A stretch of 64,000 nt of DNA from Asticcacaulis sp. YBE204 (GTDB lineage Bacteria; Pseudomonadota; Alphaproteobacteria; Caulobacterales; Caulobacteraceae). This document shows, in pieces, positions 38,140 through 49,300 of this stretch. The notes under the pieces are model-generated. The model saw nothing but the letters and a program-made list of their open reading frames with translations. It was not told the origin of the DNA and did no database searches. Position 1 is the stretch's first letter, and every line of letters starts with the position of its first letter. Where the stretch lies: positions 620,001 to 684,000 of the forward strand of contig NZ_AWGF01000001.1 of NCBI RefSeq assembly GCF_000495855.1, in the 5' to 3' direction. Both the position numbers and the translations under genes were made by a program.

Positions 38140-39438
38140 ATGCTGCAAACCCTGGAACAGTTGCACGCCGGGCTGCTGGCCGGGGTGACGCATCTGCAAT
38201 TGCGCGAACCGCTGGACGTTTTTCCTGACGCCATTTTCGACCTTGCCGACACGCTGGAAATCCTCGATCTGAACGGGACAGGACTGTCGGCGCTGCCGGA
38301 AGATATGCATCGCCTGCACCGGCTGCGCATTCTGTTCTGTTCGAATAATGCCTTTACCGTTCTGCCGGAAAGTCTGGGGCGTTGTCCGGCCCTAACCATG
38401 ATCGGTTTCAAGGCCAACCGCATTCGAGACGTGCCTGGGAGCGCGCTGCCGGTCAACCTGCGCTGGCTGATCCTGACCGATAATGCGATCGAGACCTTAC
38501 CGAAGGAAATCGGGCACTGTGCCGCGCTGCAAAAATGCATGCTGGCCGGAAATAAAATATCCTTACTTCCGGAATCAATGATTAATTGCAAGGCGCTCGA
38601 ATTGCTGCGTTTGTCGGCCAACCGGTTCGAAGCCTTGCCGAGGTGGGTGTTTACGTTGCCGCGCCTGTCGTGGCTGGCTCTGGCCGGCAACCCCCTGACC
38701 GCCGGGATCGAGGCCGAGGTGCTGGCGAACGCCGACAGCGACGTGGCGTGGGCCGATGTGGACGTAGGACCGACGTTAGGCGAGGGGGCTTCCGGTGTCA
38801 TATACCGGGCGCTGCACAAGGGCGAGGCCGTGGCAGCCAAGCTGTTCAAGGGGGCCGTGACCAGCGACGGCCTGCCCGAAAGCGAAATGGCGGCGTCGCT
38901 GCGCACGGGACGGCATACGAACCTGATCCCGGTGCGAGGGCGCATAACCGGTCATCCCGAAGGCAGACAAGGTCTGGTCATGGACCTGATCGAAGCCGAT
39001 TTTATGACCCTGGCCGGACCGCCCAGTTTTGCGACCTGCACCCGCGACGTCTATGACGATACTGTACGGTTCGATGCAACGACGGCGGTACGCATGGCGC
39101 ATGGCATTGCCTCGGCGGCGCGACATCTGCATGAGCGTGGCGTGTTGCATGGCGATCTCTATGCCCACAATATCCTGCACGATGGTAAGGGATATGCCAT
39201 ACTCGGCGATTTCGGCGGTGCAGCGCTTTATGACGCCGAAAGCGTCGACGGGGCGGCCTTGCAGCGCATCGAAGTTCGCGCGTTCGGGTGTTTGCTGGAG
39301 GAGTTGATCGCGCGCTGTGCGGAGCAGAGTGAACAGACGGAAGCGCTTGGCCGGTTGGGGAGTGCGTGCCTGCATTTGAACCCTCGGCAACGTCCGTTAT
39401 TCGCAGAAATTGAAAGGGAATGTGCTCGATTATTGTAA
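38140..39438 (+). CDS. Leucine-rich-repeat protein kinase
   Basis: A 432-residue fusion. Residues about 20-195 hold about seven leucine-rich repeats (LEILDLNGTGLSALPEDM, LRWLILTDNAIETLPKEI, LELLRLSANRFEALPRWV). Residues about 210-430 form a kinase-like domain with an intact Gly loop GEGASGVIY, Lys in AAKLFKG, catalytic loop HGDLYAHN and metal motif GDFGGA. The HRD motif is HGD, lacking the Arg, as in RD-minus kinases. No membrane segment. The architecture resembles plant receptor kinases in miniature but is known from some proteobacteria. It is co-transcribed with the cyclophilin. Confidence 0.85.
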   Translation: MLQTLEQLHAGLLAGVTHLQLREPLDVFPDAIFDLADTLEILDLNGTGLSALPEDMHRLHRLRILFCSNNAFTVLPESLGRCPALTMIGFKANRIRDVPGSALPVNLRWLILTDNAIETLPKEIGHCAALQKCMLAGNKISLLPESMINCKALELLRLSANRFEALPRWVFTLPRLSWLALAGNPLTAGIEAEVLANADSDVAWADVDVGPTLGEGASGVIYRALHKGEAVAAKLFKGAVTSDGLPESEMAASLRTGRHTNLIPVRGRITGHPEGRQGLVMDLIEADFMTLAGPPSFATCTRDVYDDTVRFDATTAVRMAHGIASAARHLHERGVLHGDLYAHNILHDGKGYAILGDFGGAALYDAESVDGAALQRIEVRAFGCLLEELIARCAEQSEQTEALGRLGSACLHLNPRQRPLFAEIERECARLL

Positions 39439-39813
39439 GCTTGGCTTTAGCATTTTTGATGACCTGAGTTGCGGTTGGCGCGCGATCTCTAAAGTGCTAA
39501 ACCAGCACAAGATACGGCCTTGCCTTTTCATTTGGCCGGTGCGTAGAGGCCGCGCATCCACCGACTTAGCCAAAAAAGAGGACAGCGCCTTAGCGCCGTC
39601 CTCAGTGTACCAGCTTGCGCAGCCGATGGCTGTAACAGGGAGCCGGAGTTGTAAGAGACTGTTTGGGAAGTCTTCGGGTCGCTCCCGTGGGTCTTTGTTT
39701 CCGCCCGCCGTGTTGGAAACTTGCCCCGATGTTCACATCGAGGCTTCGTTTCCGCCTTGCGGATCGAAAAAAATCCCTCACGGGCGCTCAACCGCCGACT
39801 TCCCAAACAGTCT
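39439..39813. other. Gene-free stretch with terminator and palindromic element
   Basis: These 375 bases separate the convergent LRR-kinase gene and TonB-receptor gene. I see no credible gene. It contains the minus-strand terminator at 39572-39603 and a 162-bp palindromic element at 39654-39815 that reaches into the receptor's stop codon. The 130 bases from 39439 to 39571 show nothing notable. Confidence 0.7.
39572..39603 (-). terminator. Intrinsic terminator for the TonB-dependent receptor gene
   Basis: On the minus strand an 11-bp stem (GAGGACGGCGC with GCGCTGTCCTC, one mismatch) with a TAAG-type loop is followed by six T. On the plus strand it covers 39578-39603 with the A-run at 39572-39577. 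It serves the receptor gene ending at 39814, about 210 bases upstream, with a palindromic element in between. Confidence 0.8.
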
Positions 39814-39815
39814 CT
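39654..39815. repeat. 162-bp palindromic element with 19-bp perfect terminal repeats
   Basis: The ends AGAGACTGTTTGGGAAGTC (39654-39672) and its exact complement (39797-39815) bound the element. The inside is also roughly palindromic, with GTTTCCGC/GCGGAAAC and ACATCG/CGATGT pairs. No transposase. The right end overlaps the first two bases of the receptor's stop codon complement. This looks like a MITE or large REP element inserted between gene and terminator. Confidence 0.78.
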
Positions 39816-42800
39816 AGTACTTGTACCGCAGGCCTACCGTCACCTGCATGCCGGTCGAGGCGTACTGGCTGACGACGGGCGAGCCGTTGGCGTAATAGGC
39901 CTGACGGTTGGTCGTCTGGTTGGTCAGGTTGAGGCCTTCGAGCGAGACCGAAAGGCGCTTGCTGAATTTGTAGGACGACGAGAAGTCGACATTGGTCGTC
40001 CCCTGGCTGCCCTCGAAGTCGTTGACCAGCGGCGAGTCGCACGCCGCCGTGCCCGACGTCACCGTACCCGCGGCGCACGACCCTGAAGCAATGGGGTAGG
40101 TCGTGTAATAGCCTTCGCGCTTCGACATGGAGATGCGCGCCGACAGCTTCGGGTCTTCGTAGTAGAGCGTGAAGTTGACCGCGTTGGGCGACGCCCCCAG
40201 CCACGGACCGGAGCCATAGGTCGCCGCCACGGTCGAGGAGCCCGGATCGAGGATATAGGTCAGCTCGGAATCGATATGCGTGGCGTTCAGACGCAGGCCG
40301 GTGTTTTTCAGCACGCCCGGCAGGAAGGTGAAGGGCTGTTCGTAGTTGAACTCCCAGCCTTTAAGCGTACCGCCCGGCGCGTCGCGGTACTGGCGTGCGG
40401 TGACTTCGTAATCGCCGTTGATATAGGCCAGGGCATAGTTGTCGGCGACGCTGCCCGTAGCGTATTGCAGCTTGAGCGCGGCGATCGAGTCGGCGGTCAG
40501 GAAGGTCGACAGCGGCGCGCTGTACAGCACGGTCTGCGGATAGGACTGGATGTCCTTGGTGAACAGGGCCAGCGACAGGATGCTGCCCTTGGCGAAGTAC
40601 CATTCCACGCTCAGGTCGTAATTGGTGGCGCGGTAGGGGTTCAGCTTGGTATTGCCGACCGTCATGGTCGCGCCGGTCGTGGAGCCGGTGTTGGGGATGC
40701 TGATCGCCGAGACGCTGGGCGACAGCATGGACAGGTTGGGCCGCGACATGACTTTTGATGCGCCGACGCGGATCTTCAGGTTCTGCGCCACGTCGTAGGA
40801 CAGGTTCAGTGCGGGCAGGGTGTCGGTATACTCATTGCTGTCCTCGATGCGGCGACCGACCGAGTTGGCGCCTTCGGCATCGACCTTCGTGCGCACGACG
40901 CGGACGCCGAAATTACCCGACAGATCGCGCCCGAACAGGGCGGCGCGGAAATCGGCCTGCGTATAGGCGCCGGTGTCCTTTTCGGTCACCGAATAGGTCT
41001 CGCGCGAGCTCTTTTTGCTGGTCAGGGTCCAGTCGCCGTACTTGTTGATACAGTCGCAATCGAAGCCGAACACGGCTTTGAAAGCCTCGATATTCGGTGC
41101 GAAGAAGCTGGTCGCCGTCCCCGACGACAGGTCGAGGCCCTGGCCGAAATTGATGATCTGACCCAGCGAGGCGACGCTGACGCCGGCTTCCTTTTCGGTC
41201 GGATTGAGCAGATCGTTATTGCGCTCGCGCATCTCCGTCGAGAAGCCGTATTCGCGGTCATTGAAGCCGAACTTGAAGGTCAGGGCGTCGTTGTGGTCGT
41301 ACTTGAAGTCGGTCTTGAGGCCCGAATAGGTGTTCTCGACATTGCGCTGATAATGGCGCATGCCGGAAATGCCCTTCACGATGCTCCACTGGCTCGAATC
41401 CGCGGCATTGAAGCCGAGGTCGAAGACGGGCATGGAGCCGCCGCCGCGCTCATCGTAGGTGAAGATGCCTTGCGAATCGAGCTTGTTGAACTCGACCAGC
41501 AAGCCGGTGTTCTTGTTGACCGACTTCGACGCCCCGACGATCATGGTCATGCTCAGGCGGTCGTTGAAGCGGTGATCGAGGTTGAACGACACCTGATTGA
41601 AGTCGGTGGTGTAGGAATTCTGATCGGCACCGGAGCGCCAGTCGACGTTCTGAAGCTGGAGATAATCGGCGATCCCGGCGCTGTTGACGTGCGAGGCCAA
41701 AACCTTGACCGCCGGACGACCGATCATGGCCGTGCGCATGGCCAGACCGTCGGTCGAGGCTACATAACCGACCGAGGCCGGGTTGTTGTAATAGTCGTAA
41801 ACGTCGAGATTGTAGGGGTTGTAGCTGTACCACATATTGGTGGCGAGATTCGTGCCATAGAGCGCCTGACCGCAGTCGGTGCCCGCCGCCAGCTCGGTTT
41901 CCGCCGCATAGGTGCAGGTGCCGGGATAGTAGCCGCGCTTGGTAGCACGCGCGGTCGAGGCGGTCGCGGTCGCCAGACCGGCATTGGTGTTGTTGCGGTT
42001 CAGCCCGACGGTCTGGATCTGGTAATAGGTGCTTTCGTTCTCGAAATGCGAGCCGAGATAGTCGATCGAGACCTTGGTATTGTCGGAAATCTTCATCTGG
42101 AACGACGAGGTGATGCCAAGGCGTTGCGAATGAATCTTCTGCTGCTGGATCTGCGCCAGAGCCGGGATGCGCACGGTGGAATTGGCGCAGGCCAGATCGG
42201 TGGCTGTAGTGGCGGTGGAACAGCCCGGATAGAGGTTGTTGTAGGCCGTGGCATCGGAGCCGGTCACCGCCGCCAGATAGGCCGCATTGGTGATGGCCGT
42301 GCCGAAGGTTGTTCCGGTGGGGGCGGCGAAACCGGCGCGGTAGGGCGTTTCCGCCGTCGCCCAGGTCGAGCCGCGATAGGTGTAGTCGGACTGGCCCGCC
42401 TGACGGCGGTACTGATCGGAATTGGTGTCGCGCTCGGAATAGGCGATCGAGCCCAGCCAGCCGAGACGTCCGTCGGCCCAGCGCTTCGAGATCAGCCCCG
42501 TCATGCGCGGATTGTAATAGTCGCCGTTCTGATACCACGCGGCTTCGGTCGAGAAGGCGTAGGTGTCGGTCTTGTAGTCGAACGGGCGGGCGGTTTGCAG
42601 GTCGATGGTCGCCCCCAGCGCGCCTTCGTCGGTTTCGGCGGAGGCGGTTTTGCGCACGGTCAGCGAGTTGAACAGTTCCGAGGCGAAGGTATTGTAGTCG
42701 AAGGCACGCGAGCGGTTGGGCGAGGTGCCGGAATCGTTGGCCCCGGCGGTCGACAGGGCCTCCATGCCGTTGATGCGCGTGCGCTGGAAATCGGCCCCAA

Positions 42801-43170
42801 GGCCGCGCACGGTGATGGTGCGGCCTTCGCCATTGTCGCGGTCGATCGAAATGCCGGGGATGCGTTGCAGGCTTTCGGCGAGGTTGGCGTCGGGGAAGTC
42901 GGCGATATCCTCGGCATTGATGGCGTCGAGCATGACGTCGGCCTTGCGCTTGGTATTCAGCGCGCTTTGCAAGCTGGCGCGATAGCCGGTCACGACGACG
43001 GTCGTCGTGTCGTCATCGGCTTTCACGGGGGCTTTCGCGGGCGTGGCGTCCTGAGCCTGAACGCCGGAGGCCGCCAGCAGTCCGGCGAAGGCCAGATAGG
43101 AAATGCTGGTTTTAATAATCTGTGACTTGGGGCGCGACTTCGCGCCCGGATGAACGGGGGTGTTCCTCAT
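39814..43170 (-). CDS. TonB-dependent receptor (Caulobacter/Xanthomonas carbohydrate type)
   Basis: A 1,118-residue outer-membrane receptor, probably for plant oligosaccharides. It has a signal peptide (through SGVQAQ), then a TonB-box region near TTVVVTGYRAS, a plug domain about 55-180 (AESLQRIPGISIDRD, then VRGLGADFQRTRINGM), and a 22-strand barrel region ending in the aromatic GLRYKY. This pattern, including INAEDIADFPDANLAES, is that of the TonB-Xanth-Caul family (TIGR01782). Internal Cys pairs (YPGCS, DLACANS, DCDCINK) lie in loops. A LacI-type operator is found 46 bases upstream of the start. Confidence 0.92.
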   Translation of the reverse strand: MRNTPVHPGAKSRPKSQIIKTSISYLAFAGLLAASGVQAQDATPAKAPVKADDDTTTVVVTGYRASLQSALNTKRKADVMLDAINAEDIADFPDANLAESLQRIPGISIDRDNGEGRTITVRGLGADFQRTRINGMEALSTAGANDSGTSPNRSRAFDYNTFASELFNSLTVRKTASAETDEGALGATIDLQTARPFDYKTDTYAFSTEAAWYQNGDYYNPRMTGLISKRWADGRLGWLGSIAYSERDTNSDQYRRQAGQSDYTYRGSTWATAETPYRAGFAAPTGTTFGTAITNAAYLAAVTGSDATAYNNLYPGCSTATTATDLACANSTVRIPALAQIQQQKIHSQRLGITSSFQMKISDNTKVSIDYLGSHFENESTYYQIQTVGLNRNNTNAGLATATASTARATKRGYYPGTCTYAAETELAAGTDCGQALYGTNLATNMWYSYNPYNLDVYDYYNNPASVGYVASTDGLAMRTAMIGRPAVKVLASHVNSAGIADYLQLQNVDWRSGADQNSYTTDFNQVSFNLDHRFNDRLSMTMIVGASKSVNKNTGLLVEFNKLDSQGIFTYDERGGGSMPVFDLGFNAADSSQWSIVKGISGMRHYQRNVENTYSGLKTDFKYDHNDALTFKFGFNDREYGFSTEMRERNNDLLNPTEKEAGVSVASLGQIINFGQGLDLSSGTATSFFAPNIEAFKAVFGFDCDCINKYGDWTLTSKKSSRETYSVTEKDTGAYTQADFRAALFGRDLSGNFGVRVVRTKVDAEGANSVGRRIEDSNEYTDTLPALNLSYDVAQNLKIRVGASKVMSRPNLSMLSPSVSAISIPNTGSTTGATMTVGNTKLNPYRATNYDLSVEWYFAKGSILSLALFTKDIQSYPQTVLYSAPLSTFLTADSIAALKLQYATGSVADNYALAYINGDYEVTARQYRDAPGGTLKGWEFNYEQPFTFLPGVLKNTGLRLNATHIDSELTYILDPGSSTVAATYGSGPWLGASPNAVNFTLYYEDPKLSARISMSKREGYYTTYPIASGSCAAGTVTSGTAACDSPLVNDFEGSQGTTNVDFSSSYKFSKRLSVSLEGLNLTNQTTNRQAYYANGSPVVSQYASTGMQVTVGLRYKY

Positions 43171-43215
43171 TGCGTCTCTCCCTAAAGGCTCGGCTTACGG
43201 GCCGATGCTTATTTT

Positions 43216-43229
43216 TGATACCGGTGTCA
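43216..43229. promoter_or_regulatory. Candidate LacI-family operator upstream of the TonB-receptor gene
   Basis: TGATACCGGTGTCA is symmetric at 12 of 14 positions and has the central CCGG common to LacI/GalR operators. It is 46-59 bases upstream of the receptor ATG, a usual place for a repressor. The regulator may be elsewhere in the genome. Only this one copy was seen in the window. Confidence 0.5.
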
Positions 43230-43432
43230 TCTGCGTCGGGCGATGACCCGCGTCGGGAATATGCTGGACGTAAAGCGGAAATTTTCAATCTAAAAACAGA
43301 TGAATATCGGGCTTGCCGCTGCTTGTTGCTGTCGGGTTGTATTTATGGAACGGAATATGTCCATTCTGTATTTAAAGTGTCTTTTTGTTACTTAATAGAT
43401 GTCAGTATTGATACGTTCAAGGGATTGCGGTC

Positions 43433-44412
<980 letters not shown>

Positions 44413-44416
<4 letters not shown>

Positions 44417-46380
44417 TGCGGCGCCCTCCACAGGCGGTGGTCGAAGGGCACGGGACGTCGGGCGTGGCGTTGTGAGATCAACTGCCGCCAGTGGTTTTCG
44501 TAATCGTCGAGGGTCTGGGTCTCATGGGCCTCGTGATCGCGCGTCGCGGCGATATCGAGCAGGGTATCGAGGTTGCTCAGGTCCGGCTGCGGCAGGGTGC
44601 CGTCGCGGCACGCCTGCCACATCTCGGCATAGAGGCCTTCAAGATGGCGCACCAGACGCGGCATATCGAACAGGGTGCAGGTGTCGCGCGTCGCTGCGAG
44701 ACGCGTCTTGAAACCGTTGAGGCGCGGCCGGTCCCGGCCCAGCGCCACGGCCAGATCGACGAAGTCCGCCGCCTCGGTCGTAACCAGTTCCGGCAGGCCG
44801 GCGGCGTGCAGCAGCGAACCACAGACGCGCGAGGCGAAGCTGCGCCCGCTCAGGGTCAGGACCGGCACCCCCATCCACAAGGCGTCGGAGCAGGTGGTAT
44901 GCGCCCCGTAAGGGGTGGTATCGAGGAACAGGTCGGCCAGCGGATAGCGCGCCAGATGCTGCGGGTTGGGCAGCTTGGCGGCAAAGACGATACGCGCCGG
45001 ATCGATGCCCCGGCTTTGCGCGTAAGCCTTGAGGCGCAGATGCGAGGTGTCCGAACCGCTGAGGAGCCACAGGACGCTGTCCGGCACGCGCGACAGGATA
45101 TCCAGCCAGCGCTCGAAAGTGAAACGCGTGATCTTGTGCGTGCCGTTGAAACAGCAAAACACCGTCGCGTTCTCGGGCAGGCCCATCTCAACGCGCGTCG
45201 GGCGGTGGTCGGCGACGAGGCGCTGACGGTTATTGGGCTGATAGCAGGGGAGGCGCATCACCGCTTCGGAATAGTAGATTTCGCTGTCCGGCGGGATGAT
45301 CCAGTCGTCGGCGACGATATAGTGGTGATACGGACTGCCCAGCGTGCCGGGAAAGCCCAGCCAGTTGACGATGACCGGTGCGGGGCGCAAGGCCAGCAGT
45401 TTGGTGCGCCCGTCGCGGGTATAGCCGTTGACGTCGATCAGGATCTGGATGCCGTCGTCGGCGATGCGCCGGGCCGCCGTGGCGTCGTCCATCTGCGAAA
45501 TATCGACGAACTGATCGACGGTGTCGCGGTAATGGGCGTGGATCGGGTCGTTCCCGGCGGGGATGCCGCAATAATAGGCAAAGACCTCGACCTTTTGCCG
45601 GTCGTGCAGACCGGGCACTTCGTACATCAGGTGGCCGATGGCGTGTTCGCGCAGGTCCGACGACAGGTAACCGATGCGCAGGCGTCCGTCGCTGCGGCCT
45701 TGCTGGGCGGCGAAATGGCGGGTGACCGGCTCGGCCTCGGTCAGGCCGACATCGGTTTCGCTGTAGTGAGCATTGAGCGCCAGTTGCAGAAGCGGATCGT
45801 CGGTATAGGCATTGGCCGACAGCGGCGACATGCCCTTGAGCAGACGGGCGCGGTCAACGCGCTCGAACGGCTCGACGATGGGCCAGGCGCATTGCCGCTG
45901 ACGGGCGGCGATCAGGTGCTGGACGGCCTCGCGCTGGGTGGGGTCGAGGTCGAGGCTCTGGCGCAGGGCCGTCTCGCAGGCCTCGTCCTGATGGGCGGCC
46001 TCCAGCACGCGGGCGGTCTGGTTCAGCGCCATGACCTTGTGCGTGATGGCCTGACCCGTTACCGGCGACAGCCGCTCGTTCATGCGGTGCCACAGGGTGA
46101 CCGCCAGATCGCTGCGCCCCCGCCGTTCGTGCACGCGACCCAGATTGATATAGGCGGGCAGGAATTCAGGGTTGAGGCTGATGGCCTGTTCAAGGGCGGC
46201 CTGCGCCCCGTCGAGCGCCCCGGCATCGGTCAGCAAAACCCCCAGATTGAACTGAAGCGCATAGATCAGGGGCTCGTCGGGCTGGTCGGCGATAAAGCCT
46301 TCGTACAGCGTGGCGGCGGCGGCAGGATCGCCGCGCAGACGCAAGGCTTCGGCGGCCTGAATCAATTCGATAACGGTCAT
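44413..46380 (-). CDS. TPR / GT41 O-GlcNAc-transferase-like glycosyltransferase (SPINDLY/FlmG type)
   Basis: A 655-residue cytoplasmic glycosyltransferase. TPR helices at about 1-170 ([20 protein letters not shown], then [20 protein letters not shown]-like repeats) should bind the protein substrate. The GT41 domain at about 215-610 has [15 protein letters not shown] (catalytic His), [34 protein letters not shown] and [20 protein letters not shown] (sugar-nucleotide binding). Proteins of this type glycosylate Ser/Thr. It starts 7 bases after the giant Ser/Thr-rich repeat protein and overlaps the UDP-xylose synthase start. Flagellin transferase FlmG of Caulobacter has a related architecture. 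Confidence 0.88.
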
Positions 46381-46387
46381 GGGAACC

Positions 46388-49300
46388 TTAGCTTAGGGCG
46401 GCGCGCAGGGCGGCCAGTTGTATGGCCGACAGGCTGGCGATCTGGGTGGTGGTCAGGTAGCTGATCTGCTCTGGCGTAAAGGCCTCGATCTGGTAGGTAT
46501 TGAGCGCGCTGAGGAAGGTGGTGCCGAGCAGGCCCATGCTGGTGGTGGTCAACTGGCTGAGTTGCACGGCACTCAGCACCGCCATTTCACCGGCGCTGAG
46601 ATTGTCGAGCTGGGTGGCGGTGAGGGCCGCGACCTGTTCGGCGGTCAGGGCGGTGAACTGCGTCGTGGTAAAGGCGGCGATCTCGGTGATGGTCAGGCTG
46701 CCGATCTGGGTGTGGGTGAGCGCCGAGACCTGCGTGGTCGATAACGCGGCGATCTGCGCCGTGGACAGGGCGCGAAGCTGCATCCGGACCAGCGCCGACA
46801 ACTGCGTGGTGGTCAGGGCGGCGATCGAGGTGGTCGACAGGGCTGCCACGTCCTCGGTCGCCCACGCCCCGATCTGGGTGGTGGTCAGGCCCGCGATCTG
46901 GGTCAGGGTCAGGGCGGTGATCTGGGCTTCGGTCAGGCCGGAGATCGCCTGTGTGGACAAGGCCCCGATCTGGGTGGAACTGAGCGCCGACAATTGCGTG
47001 GTGGTCAGGGCGGACACTTCCGTGGCGGTCATGCCGTGGATGCCGCTGTCGGACAGGGAGGCCAGTTGCGTGGTGGTGATCGAGGCGATGTGCGCCTCCA
47101 GCAGCGACGCCACACCGGTCGCCGACAGCGAGCCGAACTGCACCATGCTCAGGGCGGCGATCTGGGTGTCGGTCAAAGCGCCGATGGCCGTGGCCGAGAG
47201 TACCCCCATCTGGGTCTGGGTCAGGCCGCCGATCTGGGTGGTGCTCAGGGCCGTCGTCTGGGTGGCGCTGAGGCCGGTGACGGCGGCGGTCGATAGACCG
47301 GCGATCTGGGTGGCCGCCAGAACCGACAATTGCGACGTGGTGAGCGCGCCCATACCGGTCGCGGTGAGGCCGCTCAGTTGCGTCGCCGTCAACGCGCCGA
47401 CCTGCGTGGTGGACAGGGCGGTGAGTTCGCTGGTCGTCAGGCCGCCGATCTGCGCCGAGGTCAGGCCGCGTAACTGCGTCGTCGTCAGGGCGTTGATCTG
47501 GGCGGTGGTAAAGCCCGGCAGGGCCGTGACCGCCAGACCGGACATCTGGGTCGAACTGAGGCCGCGTAGCTGCGTGGTGGTCAGGGCGGCGATCTGGGTG
47601 TCGGTCAGACCGCCCATGCCGGTGGTCGAAAGACCCGACACCTGCGTCGAGGTCAGGACCGCCAACTGCGTCCCCGTCAGGGCGGCGGTCTCCGTGGCGA
47701 CCAGCCCGGCCAGTTGCGTCGAGGTCAGGGCCGAGACCTGCGCCGTCGTCAGGGCGCGCACCTCGTCGGCGGTCAGGCCGCTCAGTTGCGTGGCCGAAAG
47801 CGCTTTTGTCTGGGTGGTGGTGAGCGCCGCGACCTGCGTCGGGGTCAGGCCGCTGAGGCCCGTGGACGACAGGGCCGCCACCTGCGTCGTGGTCAGGGTC
47901 TGGATTTGCGTCGTGGTCAGGGCCGACAGGCCGGTCGAGGTCAGGGCGGCCACCTGCGTGGTGGCCAGCGCGGCGACCTGCGTCCCCGTCAGGCCTTGCA
48001 CATGCGTGGCGGTCAGGACGCCGATCTGGGTTGTGGTCAGGCCCTTCATCTGGGTGGTGGTCAGAGCGGCGATCTGACTGGCGCTGAAATCCTCGACGTC
48101 TTCGGTGCTGAGCGCGGCCATCTGCGTCGCGGTGAGGGCGGCCAGTTGCGTGGTCGCCAGAGTCTGGATCTGGCTTTCGCTGAGGCCGGAAATGGCCTGA
48201 CTGTCGATGGCGGCGAATTGCGTGGTGGTCAGGGCCGACAGTTGGGTGGCGGTGAGCGATTCCAGCGCCGTATAGCTCAGGCCCTTGATCTGGGTCGTAT
48301 AGAGCGCCGACAGGGCCGTGGCGCTAAGGCCGGCAATCTCGTCCGGATTGAGCGCGGCGATCTGGGTGGCGCTCAGGCCGCGCAACTGCGTCGAGGTCAG
48401 GGCCGCCAGATGGGTGGCATCGAGCGCGTTGATCTGCGTGGCGGTAAAGGCCCCCAGTTGCGTCGAGGTCAGCGCCGACAACTGCGTCAGGCTCAGGCTG
48501 CCGAGTTGATCGTCACTCAGGCCCTGAATCCCGGCGGTCGACAGGGCGGCCAGTTGCGTAGAGCTGAAGGCTGTCAGTTGCGTTGCCGACAGGGCCTCGA
48601 TCTCGGTGGCGGTCAAACCCTTGAGCTGCGTCGTCGTCAGGGCCTGAAGCTGGGTCTCGGTCAGGCCGCGCACCGCGGTTTCGCCCAAAGCGCCGATCTG
48701 GGTCGAACTGAGACCCCGAAGTTGCGTCGCCGTCAGGCTGGCGGTCAGGGTCGTGGTCAGACCCGGCAGAGCCTCGGTCGTCAGGGCGCTGATCTGGGTC
48801 GAGGTCAGGGCCTGAAGCTGCGTGCCGCTGAGGGTCTCGACCTGCGTCGAGGTGAGGCCGCGTATCTGGGTGGTGGTGAGCGCTGTGACTTCCGTGGCGG
48901 TCAGGCCGGCGATCTGGGTCGTGTTCAGAGCGGCGACCAGGGTCGCCGACAGGCCTTTCAATTGCGTGGTCGTCAATCCGGCAAGATCGCTGGCGCTCAG
49001 GCCGTGGATACCGGTGGTGGAGAGGGCCGATATCTGGGTCGAGGTCAGGGCGGCCACCTGCGCGTCGGTCAGGTCGCCGACCTGCGTGGTGGTCAGGCCC
49101 GCGATGGCGGTGGCGGTAAGGGCGGCCAGTTGCGAGGTACTGAGCGCCGCTATCTGCGTGGCATCGAGCGCCGACACGCCGGTGGCGGTCAATCCGGCGA
49201 TCTGCGTGGTGGTCAGACCGCTCAGGGCTGTGACGCCCAGCCCGGCGATCTGGGTGGTGGCCAGCGCGGCGATCTGCGTGGCGGTGAGGCTGGCCAGCGC

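Noticed and set aside
39410-39817. Plus-strand frame through the palindromic element after the LRR kinase
   Set aside because: Its sequence is determined by the inverted repeat and shows no protein pattern.
41293-43125. A 610-codon plus-strand frame opposite the TonB receptor
   Set aside because: Antisense shadow of a clear receptor gene with no start signals or family match.
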